The notes below the pieces were generated by a model. It saw only the letters and a list, made by a program, of their open reading frames with translations, searched no databases and was not told the origin of the DNA. Position numbers and translations under genes: made by a program. Shown one piece after another: positions 32,330 to 43,515 of a DNA stretch of 64,000 nucleotides. Position 1 is the stretch's first letter. Each line of letters opens with the position of its first letter. Source of the DNA: Tetracentron sinense (taxonomy: Eukaryota > Streptophyta > Magnoliopsida > Trochodendrales > Trochodendraceae); contig JABCRI010001090.1 of assembly GCA_015143295.1 (NCBI GenBank), forward strand, positions 1 through 64,000, given 5' to 3'.

Positions 32330-33903
32330 GTGAGTTCATGGATTGCTTCAAGGGAAGGGATTTGCTATTTATATATGAATGACTATTTTTTATATGATTT
32401 CCTGAGTTTTTTTTTTCTCTCTAGCCAAACGATGGAAAATAGATGATTAGGAAAACTTCTAGGAAAATAATTCTGTTGGAATATTTTTCTTTTTCATCTT
32501 ATTTTCTATGCAAACAAAGGGAGCCTTGATAACTGGTCGCCAGGGTAAATTTTGTTGAACACATTTCTAGTTTCTATACAAGTAGATGTACATATTTGAG
32601 AGAAAGCTGAGCTTTTTTTTTTTTTTTTTTAAATTCTTATTTATTTTTATTTTGGTATTGAAATGTTTTCTCCAACTAGGGTTCTCCAATCTTCTCATTG
32701 TAAGAGTAGCTGATGACTAATTTGTCTGCGCTGGATTTCCAGAGAATTTTAAAGTGTTACAATGCTAAGACAACTCTGTCTTGAACACAAATGAGTTTTT
32801 TTTTTTTAAATGATATAAATGTGTTTTTTTTTTCTTCGATTCAAAGAATTCTACGAAGACTGCATTCAATCCATGTAAGAAACAATGGGAGAAGCCCATG
32901 AAAAACAATTGAACATAAATATATATTTTTGAAAACAAAAAAAGGACTTCATATACCCAGAAATAGCAGAAACATTCTCTGTGTTAGAAAGGGTATTTAG
33001 GTTTTGAAACAACAGCAAAACATTCATAAGGACATTTAGGATTTTGAGTTTGGTGCTGAACATTGGTATTGTGTCCAATTAGTTGGTTCGTGTTTGATCT
33101 TAGTTTTTTTTTTTTTTGATATAGATCAACTGCATTGACAACTCTGATATTTGGAGACATTTTACTGAGAATTCAATGATTGATCTCTAATCCTTTCTTG
33201 AACTCTAAGTAGCTCAATTCCAATAAATACAACTCTCTTTTACTGTGTATTGTCTATCTCATACAAGGCCCTGTTTCATCTACTATTCTGCTAGGGAACC
33301 CAAAAGTCACTTAAAATGCTTTTATTGTGCTCAATATAAAAGACAGTGTTTAACTAATAACATTCATGAGATGAATGCTCTAAGCAAAACTTGCAACTGT
33401 AAGGATGTGCTGGTTTCCTGAAAATTATGCTGTGACATGATTGATCTGTAATCTCTTAAACCAATGAGCTTGGGAAAGTCCACAAACCAATGTCTTAACC
33501 CAATGAGCTTTGGATCCACAACCCAGATGAGTGAAATAGATCCATATTCATTCACTCCATTGGGTCACATATGTCAAGTTGATAACTTAGTCTAGTTCAA
33601 AAACTTCACCAAGAAGAAAACGGGCAAACTCAAGTAAAAAAAAAGAACAAAAGAAATCTACTTTGTGTCGCATCATCATCTTCATCACATATAGAATTTG
33701 TCTTAATCTGGTCTAATCATGCATACTATATATCCAAGGGTGGAGCTACATGGGGACCAGGAAGTCCCCTCTAAACTCTTGAAAAATGAAAAATTTATAT
33801 TATCGATATGGTGTAGCTTGAGAGTAGGGGCGGAGCCGGGGCTATAGCTCCCCGAACTTTTGGGGATAAAAAAAATTTAATAAAATAGCATATACATGGG
33901 ATG

Positions 33904-34267
33904 TGTAAGAGAACCAATCCCACATCGACTAAATAGAGAAATAGTTGTGGCCTTATATACATGTAAGGCCTCTCAACTCCTTGTCAATTGGTTTTGAGTT
34001 ATATGCTTTCACATGATATCAGGGCCCAAAAAAGCCCAACGGCCAAAATATGCTCACACTCACGGTGACAGACCCAAACATAAAGGCTGCATGATTGACG
34101 ACCCATAAAGAGGCGCACGTGACATACCTAAGAATTAGGGCTGCAAGTGAGGGGGCGTGTAAGAGAACCAATCCCACATCGACAAAATAGAGATATAGTT
34201 GTGGCCTTATATACATGTAAGGCCTCTCCACTCCTTGCCAATTGGTTTTGAGTTGAACGCTTTCACA
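33904..34267 (+). mobile_element. TRIM element with intact target duplication
   Basis: 364 bp. Two 110-bp LTRs (33904-34013, 34158-34267), TGTAAGAGAACC...GCTTTCACA. The primer site TGATATCAGGGCCC is directly after the first LTR (initiator Met type, two changes). Purine-rich GTGAGGGGGCG precedes the second. The 5-bp target duplication is GGATG (33899-33903, 34268-34272). Each LTR has a perfect USE (ATCCCACATCG, 33917-33927) and TATATAC 26 bases later. It lies in the presumed second intron of the tetraspanin gene and encodes nothing. Confidence 0.92.
33917..33960 (+). promoter_or_regulatory. Perfect USE with TATA 26 bp downstream, TRIM LTR
   Basis: ATCCCACATCG (33917-33927), 26 bases, TATATAC from 33954. 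Repeated in the second LTR from about 34171. Confidence 0.65.
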
Positions 34268-34730
34268 GGATGAAGGGGCAATTGCCCTGAACTTTAAAAA
34301 AAAAAACTAAGTTTAATATTATACTATTTTATTTAAGATGACATAGTCATGGGTAAGGTGAGCAGCTACCCTCTATCTTATATATCTATATATATAGTCT
34401 TTACAAACATACCCAAACAGTCACAATGGCGCATGAACTGAGCCCTTAAAAAAATCGGGGACCACATCCCCACACCCCCCAAACAGTTAGCATTAACCCT
34501 TAATGCTTATGCAATTAAGATTCTAGAAATTAATTTATTTTACTATATACTGAGAAGCAAATCTCTTGATTTTATTCCATTTTCTTTTGATTAAATGATA
34601 GAATAACTGATTCTATTTATTTATGTTGTAGGAGAGCAGGAATTGGTGAATACTTTTTCCCAGCTACAAGACCCTCAGGCAGAAGTGTTCTAGGCACTAG
34701 TTTGGTTTATTATAGTATAGTCTATTTGTC

Positions 34731-35396
34731 ATGGCCTACGAAGTTGATCCACCTCCTAGTTTTTTTCCCTCGATTTTCTCATTTTCATTGGCCTTTAGTA
34801 TAGCCATGGGAGTGGATGCATTGATTGAAAAATTAGATATGTACTGTGTATCCTCCCTCCCATGGTTTCTCCTTGTAGTTTCTGTTGCTCTTGTCCTAGT
34901 ATCCCTAGCTGGGATATTAGTATCATTTAGTGGGTTACACCGGACCTTATTCCGGTGTAACTTAGTTGCTTTTATCTTTCTGATAGTATTGTCTGGTCTC
35001 CTCATGTTTTCTGGGACGAGTGAGATTGGACATAGTCACTGGCCTAGAATGCAAAAATGTTTGAGGGAGACTGAAGCTTGCCAAGTGCAAGAGATTAGAA
35101 AAACATTTGCGGGATGCTGCCAGGAACCACCGACTTGCAGCTTTAGTAGAGAGGACAAAGATTGCGTCTTATGGAACAACAACGTCACACAATTATGTTA
35201 CAGATGCATCTCATGTCATACCTCCGTAGTTGGCACCATAGAGTTAATCTGGAGTAGAGTACATATTGCATTTAGCATATGTATCTCGCTCCTATTTGTG
35301 GTGTACTTGGTTCAGTTTTATGTGTACTGGAGAGGCACACAGCAACAGCCGCAGCAACAACTGGAAGAAATGTCGGAGATGGTGCCACTCACTTGA
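34731..35396 (+). CDS. Tetraspanin-like membrane protein
   Basis: 221 residues from ATG at 34731 to TGA at 35394-35396, no internal intron. Hydrophobic segments at about residues 10-28, 44-66, 75-94 and 174-198 fit four membrane spans. Between spans 3 and 4 is a cysteine-rich extracellular loop: KCLRETEAC, then GCCQEPPTC, DC-LWNN and LCYRCISC. This is the plant tetraspanin large-loop pattern (GCC(K/R)PP and CYxCxSC), here with GCCQEPP. The first span is weak and the loop short compared with the usual 260-290 residues. The tail is Gln-rich. Tetraspanins organise plasma-membrane microdomains; no specific partner can be read from the sequence. The acceptor at 34631 and two upstream exons suggest a spliced leader. 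A divergent tetraspanin is the best call; an intact gene is likely but expression is unknown. Confidence 0.75.
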   Translation: MAYEVDPPPSFFPSIFSFSLAFSIAMGVDALIEKLDMYCVSSLPWFLLVVSVALVLVSLAGILVSFSGLHRTLFRCNLVAFIFLIVLSGLLMFSGTSEIGHSHWPRMQKCLRETEACQVQEIRKTFAGCCQEPPTCSFSREDKDCVLWNNNVTQLCYRCISCHTSVVGTIELIWSRVHIAFSICISLLFVVYLVQFYVYWRGTQQQPQQQLEEMSEMVPLT

Positions 35397-35856
35397 GAGC
35401 CTAGCTCATCTCACAGCACTACTCTTACTCAACCAACTCTTAATTTACCCGATTAGATAATCAGTTTCATCTTTTAATATGTTTATCTATTTATATGATG
35501 AATTGGATCTTTGTAATCGCCTTTTTAGTAAAAATTCCTTTTCATATTTTCTCTTGTTGGCGGCTGTTAGTCACTTTAATATTCGGTTTTGAACGGGGAA
35601 CAGGACAAACAAACTTCAGTGACCCTGAAGACCTACCATGGATGTAACTTTAGCTAGAATGGTAAGGTGTGTCCTCTAATGGATGGTTAGCCCAACTCGA
35701 TCGCTAAAATTACTAAACCACACTGATAGTGATCATGACAAGGAACAGGAATTGAAATCGTCCCCGGTACTATATAGATATGTGAGATCTGTTAAATTGT
35801 TCCTTCATTCACTTCCTGCTCTGATCTGTATAATCGACATTTTTTTTTTCAGAATG

Positions 35857-35995
35857 CTGGAACTAGAATGGTTCTATCTTTGTTCCCAGAAAGGTCTAAT
35901 GGCTGGATAGGTCAACAAGGAATCAATACCTTACCCGTAACCAGATGGAAAGATTAGACCTTCCTGGGAATTAGATGGAACCATTCTAGTCCAAG
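35857..35995 (+). ncRNA. Long-armed hairpin, candidate miRNA-type precursor
   Basis: Arms 35857-35899 and 35954-35995 pair over about 42 bases with six or seven mismatches (5' arm includes ACTAGAATGGTTC, 3' arm GAACCATTCTAGT; also TTCCCAG and CTGGGAA). The loop is 54 nt. I recognise no known miRNA. It sits about 460 bp after the tetraspanin stop and follows an acceptor-like T-run plus CAG. It could also be a small inverted duplication. Confidence 0.4.
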
Positions 35996-36056
35996 TATTG
36001 ACAAAAACAAGGCAGCAGGATCAACAAGGTGGTAGATTTTGAGCAATGGTTGGGCA

Positions 36057-36419
36057 TGTGAAAGCATCCAACTCAAAACCAATTGGCAATGAGTGGAGAG
36101 GCCTTACATGTATATAAGGCCACAACTATTTCTCTATTTAGTTGATGTGAGATTAATTCTCTTACACGCCCCCTCACGTGCAACCCTAATTCTAGGTCTA
36201 TCACGTGCGCCTTTTTTTTTTGGGTCGTCAATCATGCAGCCTTTCTGTTTGGGTCTGTCATCGTGAGTGAGCATAATTTGGCCGTTGGGCCTTTTGGGCT
36301 CTGATACCATGTGAAAGCATCCAACTCAAAACCAATTGGCAATGAGTGGAGAGGCCTTACATGTATATAAGGCCACAACTATTTCTCTATTTAGTTGATG
36401 TGAGATTAATTCTCTTATA
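36057..36419 (-). mobile_element. TRIM element, minus strand, same family
   Basis: 363 bp. LTRs 36057-36166 and 36310-36419, nearly identical to each other. The primer site, read on the minus strand, is a perfect TGGTATCAGAGCC (36309-36297). Target duplication GGGCA (36052-36056, 36420-36424). The USE has decayed (ATCTCACATCA). LTR sequence and internal words match the TRIM at 33904. Confidence 0.92.
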
Positions 36420-37141
36420 GGGCAAGCCAATCTCATGTAAATGCACAGCAGAAATTTACCTGATGACCCAAGATCTTGAGAAAGGATTCAAATAGGAATT
36501 TGCCACTAATGCTGCTAGATAGGTGAAGCTACTGTCTTGACCCTTGCACTAGCCATTGATTTTACTGACTTTTAGTGTTGAAGAGTCAAAAGTTCGTACA
36601 GTGGATTAGAATCCATGAATCAAAAGTCATATAAAACAATAAACAGAATAGTTTTTAGGGGCTCTTGCCCCCCAACTAGCTTTTGAGGGAAGTCCCAATT
36701 TTTTTTAAATTTATTTTTCTTTAAAGTTATTCAGATAAAGTCTTTTCCTTCTTATAGAAGTTTATGCAAACAATTCCTAATTATTTCCCTCATGTGTGTT
36801 TGTTTGGCGAGAAAGTGAGGGAAAGTAAAAAAATAGTAGGTTTTCTTGTACTTTTCTTACGTTCGGTGTGCAAGAAATACACTTACATACACTTTCTCAA
36901 TAGTGACAAACTTTCTCCCAAAAAATGTCATCCAACTTTTGATAGATATTTTGAAAGAAAATTTTCTTTTCTTTCACCCACTTTAATTTGTCGTCAAACA
37001 AACACACTAATGTTTATTCAAGTACACGAAAATAGTAAGTTAAAATGCATTTTATTCAGCAAGAGCATCCTCTCTTTCTCTCAGTTATCTAAACAATCAT
37101 AAACAAGAGGATAAAATGACAGCAGACCTTCAAATTGTCGA

Positions 37142-37696
37142 TCAATGAATTTGATGAACAACCCCAGAAGAAACCTGACAGTAAGCTGCAAGTTTATCGA
37201 ATCCATGTATAATCTCTTGTGTAGAACAATCATAACTTCCTCCTCCACGATTAACTAGATCAGTAAAACAAGTAATGAGATCTTCGTATGCACCATCTGA
37301 ATGCAGTGCAGAGTTCTCGTAATCCTTATCTCCCCAATTAAGCAATGCGTTAACGAGATGCTCTTCCATTGAATCAAACTTAGTAGCACAGAACATGTAG
37401 CCTTCCCTACAATCATCAACTGTTGCATTAGAGACCATTACATCCACCACTGGTCCAAGCACTAGAGAGAGTGTGTAGGCACAGTTTATGGCTATGCCAC
37501 CAAGGCCTCTCAAATCCTCTTGGCCGCTCCGAGGATAGGACTCGAAGCACGTATTGCAGAATTCAGGTTCCAATGTCTGGTTACATACATTCGATATCAA
37601 AGCAACATCTCCCCTCGCAAAGGGTGAGGATTGATAGAACATGGTAGCAAGAAAGAGAGACACAAGAAACATGAATATCCTGAAATGAAAGGCCAT
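37142..37696 (-). CDS. Invertase/pectin methylesterase inhibitor-like protein
   Basis: 184 residues, single exon, minus strand. I start at the ATG (37694-37696, MAFHFRIF), not at the upstream TTG. Residues 1-29 form a signal peptide, so the product is probably secreted to the cell wall or vacuole. The family's four cysteines are visible: C38 and C47 (VCNQTLEPEFC), C96 (VDDCREGY) and C143 (EDLITCF); extra cysteines are at 50, 72 and 103. NAT (90-92) is a possible glycosylation site. Family members bind and block either acid invertases or pectin methylesterases; sequence alone does not say which. Length is typical. A duplicate of its 5' end and promoter lies at 41905-42890, same strand. Confidence 0.85.
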   Translation of the reverse strand: MAFHFRIFMFLVSLFLATMFYQSSPFARGDVALISNVCNQTLEPEFCNTCFESYPRSGQEDLRGLGGIAINCAYTLSLVLGPVVDVMVSNATVDDCREGYMFCATKFDSMEEHLVNALLNWGDKDYENSALHSDGAYEDLITCFTDLVNRGGGSYDCSTQEIIHGFDKLAAYCQVSSGVVHQIH

Positions 37697-38440
37697 CAGG
37701 ATCAAACCTACATCAAAAAAATAATTAAAATGTATATTAAATTCCAGAAAAAATTCAATGGTATACCCTAAAGATATAAAATGACTATATATATGTGAAT
37801 TTGTACTTTATATCAATGATATTGTTACTTTGATTTCTAATGATTATATATTCCAGCATCAATTTCTATTGCCTCATAGCTTCTCCTCCCCTCTCTCTCT
37901 AATGGATCCTTTTAGGAATTTAGAAGCAAATATCTAAACAAAAATCCATACCCATTTAACTAGATAAATTTCTAGCTAATAAAGGTTCTTAAAGTACCCT
38001 TTAGGATTGAAGTTCATCACAGTACTAAAAGTTTAAAACCACTAAATTGCATTCTTAGTGCAAGAATAATTAAAAGGTACCAGCTTCAAAAAAAAGGCAA
38101 AAACTAAAATTGTTCCAGTATAATGCTCAGTAAATTTAAATTAAAAACAAAGTAAAAAAATTCAGCCAAGAGATCAAACCTTCAGACCGGCTAAGTGATA
38201 ATATACTGCATAGAAGCTGTGGTCTTTAATAGGATTCTTCGGAAAAAGAAAAAGGCAAGTGTTATGAAATTTTTTTTGGATTCATTAAATACATTTTGAG
38301 GACAGACAGGCCTCCTTTCTTTTACAACTGGACAAAGCCTGTGTAAAGGAAATATATTCAAAACTCAGATTTGAGATCCCCTATATTAGGACACAAATCA
38401 ATACCAAAGGTACGTATCAATTCAAAATCAAAGTATAATT
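37697..38440 (-). promoter_or_regulatory. Upstream region of the inhibitor gene
   Basis: AT-rich, no open frames. Its extent is marked by homology to the region upstream of the pseudogene (42018-42425 and 42741-42890), which shares AGACCGGCTAAGTGATAATA and the GGATTCTTCGGAAAAAG stretch. I cannot point to a firm TATA box. Confidence 0.4.
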
Positions 38441-39281
38441 GTCTTGCCAACTTTGAAATTCCTAGTACTCTCTTTCAAGTCCTTCAAGGCATAGACACAA
38501 GTACACCACCACAAGAGTCTTTTTTTTGGCATAAGAACATGGCTATTTGTCCCTTCGTAATTAGTCCCGGTTACTCCTTCCCGGTGAACCCTTAATTGCC
38601 CTACTTGCCATATTTTTGAGAGTTGTTGGGTGTTGTGCTTTGTTGCACTAGTGTGTGTTGTGCACGCGTGTTCTATATATGCTATAAAAAAAACAGAAAA
38701 TAAAGAGCAGTGTAATAAGGTGAATGAAATAAATTATGTCATTCAAGTGTATCTCATCACAATATTAGATTAACATCAATTAAGGATAAAATATATTGAT
38801 TAGGTGTGATTAGATTAGGTTGATTTACTTTTCATAAAATCTATCTTGTTATCTCTATATAAACTCTATTTACTCCCTCGTTAGAGTCATTGTAAATCAT
38901 TCAAAAATCTTTCAAGAAATCATTTTTCTATCAATGACATCATTTCTTCCAGGTTGCATCCTAACCCGCATCATAGCTCTTCTGTGCTTTTTTTTTTTTG
39001 GGTGGTCCATCCTTTATATCCCGAGTGAATCCAAACGAGGCAGCAGTGGTTAACTCCATTTGTTCACAAAAGAATGTGGCATAGAAGTTGATCGGGTCAG
39101 GGGCGGAGCCGGGGGGCCATGGTCCCCCCACTTTTAAAAAAAAATCAATTTAGATTATAGGTATATTTTTTTAAATAAAATCCATAATATCTTAATCTTG
39201 TATATAGTGGCACCCCCCAAAAAAATTTAGATTTTTGTTTTTTAATATGCATAAAATAAAGGGATTGTTACTTTAGGCATC
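38441..39281. other. Gene-free stretch, possible LTR remnant
   Basis: TCTCTATATAAACTC near 38853 followed by TCATTGTAAATCATT resembles the TATA/R region of a Copia-type LTR, but no ends or target duplication could be fixed. GGGGCGGAGCCGGGGGG near 39102 and a similar run at 33828 belong to a dispersed repeat. Confidence 0.35.
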
Positions 39282-39435
39282 CATGTGTCCCTTATAACCC
39301 TCTCTAAGCATAGTTAAGATTTATCAACTCAAGATTTATTTATTTTCCTAAAAACTAAGGGTAGATGTATAAACCCTATGGGTAAGTGAATCTTAACCAA
39401 TATTAATGGGTGTTAAAATGGACACATGTCAAGCA
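39282..39435. repeat. Small foldback MITE of the CACGTG-core family
   Basis: CATCCATGTGTCCCTTATAAC on the left, inverse GTTAAAATGGACACATG on the right, shortened centre. Confidence 0.6.
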
Positions 39436-39439
39436 AGGG

Positions 39440-40357
39440 AGGCATGCACGTGCAGATATTTTTTTTGTTTCTTTATGCTATTGGGAATGGTCTCGGGGTG
39501 GTCTCCACCCTGGACGGTCTCAATTGCATTTTCCTTATTGGAATACTATATTAATGAATTTTATAACCACAAAGGACCCACTACCCAAAAAAATTTCTCG
39601 GAGGCTACGCCCGGAACCCCCAAGGCCCCATATGCAAATCCCATTAATTTTCTTCATATATGTACTTTGGCTTCCCCAAGGAAAAAATCCTGGCTCGGGT
39701 TGCTATCGAGCTAGCCATGAAAAATGCATCAGATTCTTTATTGTTTGCGTATGACCTTGGAAGGGAGGCCAGCACTGACCGACCATTGCAACTGTACATC
39801 AAAATGTGTTTCACTAGATACACCACAGTTATCTCAAATCTTCAAATCGCCCCCAATAATTTGAAAGCTATGTCAATGGTTGCGAGGACAAGTTCAGCGA
39901 AGCGCCCATGCGAATTTCCCCTTCATTGCTAGGAATGAGAAGATTGAACGTCTTTGCTTCATCATTTCTGCTATTGGAAATCTTCTTAGGCATTAGATGA
40001 TTCTCGTCTCTCTAGCTCTTTTGTTCTATTGACCTGCATTGATTAGCATGGATATTTCTTTCTGTTAGGGCCTTGCAATTTTTATAGAGGAGTGCCAGTC
40101 GCATTTAGTGCAAAATCTTCCATAGACGTAAGAATGGCCTAACACGTGGGATTGTTTCATTATTCTAACACTTAAAAAGGCAAATGTCAGAGGATGTTAG
40201 ACATTTGTGGCACCCCAATTGCGTCTTTGGAACATTTGCGACTGGGGCTAGCAAAATCCATTTTTATATGGACTTTGCCATTGAGACCGTGTAGAGCTGA
40301 GATCACCCGGAGATGTGTCTGAGCACAAATTCAAATATGTTTTTGTTTTTTTTTTTT
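39440..40357. other. Unrecognised stretch with short open frames
   Basis: Frames of 90-114 codons exist on both strands (for example + 39660-39932, ILARVAIELAMKNAS), but I recognise no family and see no supporting splice sites. GGTCTC-rich wording at 39490-39520 recurs near 41760. Confidence 0.3.
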
Positions 40358-41706
40358 GGGTAAATTACACTCACCTCCCCTGAGGTTTGGTGAAATTTCA
40401 GAAACCTCCCCTCTAATTTCTGAAATTACACTGCCCTCCCCTGTCAGACTCTTAATATTAACAATGTTAACTAAAGTTATTATTTTCTCATTTTACCCCT
40501 ATTACTTGATTGAGGAAAAGTCTTTGCCGTTTGAAAGCTCAACCAAAGAAAAACATACTCCCAAACTACCACGTGTCCCTTTTAATACTCACTAACCATG
40601 ATTAAGATTTACTCACCCCTAAGGTTTATCCATCTAACCTTAGTTTTAGGGAAAATAATAACCTTAGGTTGATTATGCTTAACAGAAATTAAAGAGGGCT
40701 CTACAAGCCGCCATGTGTCCCTTTTAACACCCACTAATTATGGTTACAATTCACTCATCCCTAGGATTCATTAATCTAACTTTGGTTATAAGAAAATAAA
40801 ATAAAAAAATATTAATCTTAGGTTAATTATGTTTAATTTACAGTTACTGGGTGTTAAAAGGGACACATGGTAGCTTGTAGAGCCCTCTTTAATTGCGGTT
40901 AAAACTCATTCACCCCTAGGGTTCATCCATCAAACCTTGGTTTTTAGAAGAAAAAAAACCTTAGGTTGCTTATGCTTAACAGAGGGAGCTCTACAAGCCG
41001 CCACGTGTCCCCTTTAATACCCACTAACTATGGTTAAAATTCTCTCACCCCTAGGAATCATCCATTTAACCTTGATTTTTAGAAAAAAAAAAAAAAACCG
41101 GTTGATTATGCTTAACCACAATTAAAGGGGCTCTACAAGCCGCCATGTGTCCCTTTTAACACTCACTAATTGTGCTTAAGATTCACTCACCCTTAGGATT
41201 AATCCATCTAACCTTGCTTTTAAGAAAAAAATAAAAATATTAACCTTAGGTTAATAATGTTTAACTACAGTTAAAGGATTTCTATAAGTTGTCATGTGTC
41301 CCTTTTAATACCCACTAACTATGGTTAAGATTCACTTACTCCTAGAATTCATCTATCTAACATTGATTTTTAGAAAAAAAAAAAAAATATATATATATAT
41401 ATATATACTTGATTTTGGAAATATATATTAACCTTAAGTTGATATTATTAACCTTGATTAGAAACCAATTATAATTTATTTTATTGAATTAACTAACCTT
41501 GTGTTGAAAAAATGGTAATTTAGACATTTTAAAATATTTAAATGATGACATCATCAAAATCCATCCATAAAGTAGGGGTGAACTTAAGGGAAGGGGGTCT
41601 ATGTTACAACAACCAAAGATGAGGGGAGGGTAGTGTAATTTTTGAAACTAGAGGAGAGGTTTCTAAAATTTCACCAAACCTCAAGGGAGGCGAGTGTAAT
41701 TTACCC
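40358..41706. mobile_element. Foldback element with tandem MITE cores inside
   Basis: Ends GGGTAAATTACACTCACC and its inverse, with arms continuing over about 90 bp (GAGGTTTGGTGAAATTTC, AAACCTCCCCTC). Both flanks are T-runs. Inside are about five units of the MITE core with cap CTCTACAAGCCGCC, starting near 40570, 40705, 40985, 41130 and 41280, each with GTGTCCCTTTTAA and CTATGGTTAAGATTC. A TA run is at about 41386-41407. No coding capacity. Confidence 0.75.
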
Positions 41707-41904
41707 TTTTTTTTTTTAATCATTTGCTTTTTTCTTTTCAACCCTAAGCTGATGCACACGGTCTCGGGTGGTCTCGACTGGTCTCAAAGCATTATCCAAT
41801 TTTTATAGTGAGTGCCCCTTCAACAATCACCCTAAAAGGAGGAAAAATAAAAAATAATTGTAGCCAGCCAAAAAACATTTGGCATGTGTTTTTCTTTTAT
41901 ATAG

Positions 41905-42017
41905 ATTACATTCGATGTCAAAGCAGCATCTCCCCTCGCAAAGGGTGAGGATTGATAGAACATGTGAGCAAGGAAGAGACACAAAAGAAAAATGAAAACC
42001 CTGAAATGGAAGGTCAT
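41905..42017 (-). pseudogene. 5' fragment of a duplicated inhibitor gene
   Basis: Minus-strand frame MTFHFRVFIF... through SSPFARGDAALTSNV matches the signal peptide and first mature residues of the inhibitor at 37142-37696, then diverges at about 41905, before the first conserved cysteine. It cannot encode the inhibitor domain. Homology continues upstream through the promoter to about 42890, interrupted by the retroposon at 42426-42727. Confidence 0.85.
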
Positions 42018-42425
42018 CAGGATGTAATATTAGTAGGAAGTGGTATAAAGTTAGGATTAAGCCTGCATCAAAAGAATAAATAAAATGTATATTAAATTTC
42101 ATAAAAAATTCAGTAGTATACCTTCAAAAGATATAACTATATATATGTGAATATTTTAGTATTTTATATCAATGATATTGTTACTATGATTTCTAATGAT
42201 TATATATTCAAAGATATCAGCTTCAAAAAAAATAATAAATAAATAAAACCTAAAATTCTTCCAGTATAATTCTCAGTAAATTAAATTAAATACAATGTAA
42301 GAAAATTCTGCCAAGAGATTAAACCTTCAGACCGGCTAAGTGATAATATACCGCATGGAAGCTTGGTCTTTAATAGGATTCTTCGGAAAAAGAAAAAGGC
42401 AAGTCTTATGAATCTTTTATGGATT

Positions 42426-42727
42426 TTTTTTTTTTGGTGAAAATGTTATCATGTTACTAACACACGTACACACCTCCAACTAAACTCACACACATAGCCA
42501 TAGCTTAGGTAGCCGCTAAGGTGGCATAAGGTATGTCCAAACAACCATTCTAAAAGGGCCTCTCTTAAGGAGAGTTGATGGCCCTTATACACCCCTGTGA
42601 AGTAAATTTTCCAACCGTTGTAGGACTAAATCCCGGGATAACACCCTTGTGCACGCGCGGTGATAGAGAACCAAATGGTAGGTTTTTTTTGGTGAAAATA
42701 TTATCATGTAACTAACTCACACACAAT
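42426..42727 (-). mobile_element. Retroposon with USE-TATA module and 13-bp target duplication
   Basis: 302 bp flanked by perfect TCTTTTATGGATT (42413-42425 and 42728-42740). Minus strand: short body end with tail TTTTCACCAAAAAAAA; degenerate USE GTCCTACAACG (42626-42616); 26 bases; TATAAG (42589-42584); body; tail TTTTCACCAAAAAAAAAAA. It has the same plan as the elements at 14123 and 21839, with the first body truncated. Inserted into the duplicated inhibitor promoter. Confidence 0.78.
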
Positions 42728-43089
42728 TCTTTTATGGATTCATTAAATACATTTGAGGATAGACAGGCTTCCTTCCTTTTATTATTCTTTTTGATTCTCC
42801 CACTAGATTCGACCACTGGACAAAGCTTTTGTAAAGGAAATAATATTATGACTAAAAATCAGTATCAAAGGTACCAATTCAAAATCAAGTTTGTATTACC
42901 AATTTTGAAATTCCTTATATTCCATCTATACTACTTTACTATATAACATAGTTAAACTATCCTTTGAACACCTATGTGTCTATTTTGATGCTACGACTCA
43001 TCTATTATATGGCCACGTGAGCATGACTCCATATTAAAGTTTGTAGACTTTCTTTGGAGACTCTCTCTCGTTACCCTTCCTGTCACTGA

Positions 43090-43515
43090 CGTTACAAACC
43101 CATTGAAGACAAGGTTTTTAATTTCAAAATTTGTGACCATTTCAATCAGCCAACCCGAAATCCGGAAAAATTGTGGGATATCGGCAAAATTTCGAAATCC
43201 GAAATATTAATATTTTATTAATTATATATATATTTTTATTAAATATATGTTAAAAAAGTAATATTTTATTAAAATTTTATATATTTATATAAATATTATT
43301 ATTTTAATTTAAAAATTAATACATAAAATTTTGAAATTTCACGAAATTTCAGTAAAAATATCAAAATATTTCAGAATATTTTGAAATTTTAATTAAAAAA
43401 TAATTTTAAAAACCTATTTAAAAATAAATTTATGAAATATTGCCGAAATTCTTCGAAATCCGAAATTTAACCTGAAATTTCGGCTGAAATCTGATTTTCT
43501 AAATCAACTCAGTTT
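43090..43515. repeat. AT-rich repeat of GAAATTTC/CCGAAAT motifs
   Basis: Inverted and direct copies of TTTCGAAATCCGAAAT flank an AT-rich centre (about 43190 and 43450). Probably a foldback element; ends not resolved. Confidence 0.45.

Noticed and set aside
39644..39932. Open frames on both strands (for example + 39660-39932)
   Set aside because: No family recognised, no splice signals, and equally long frames on the opposite strand.
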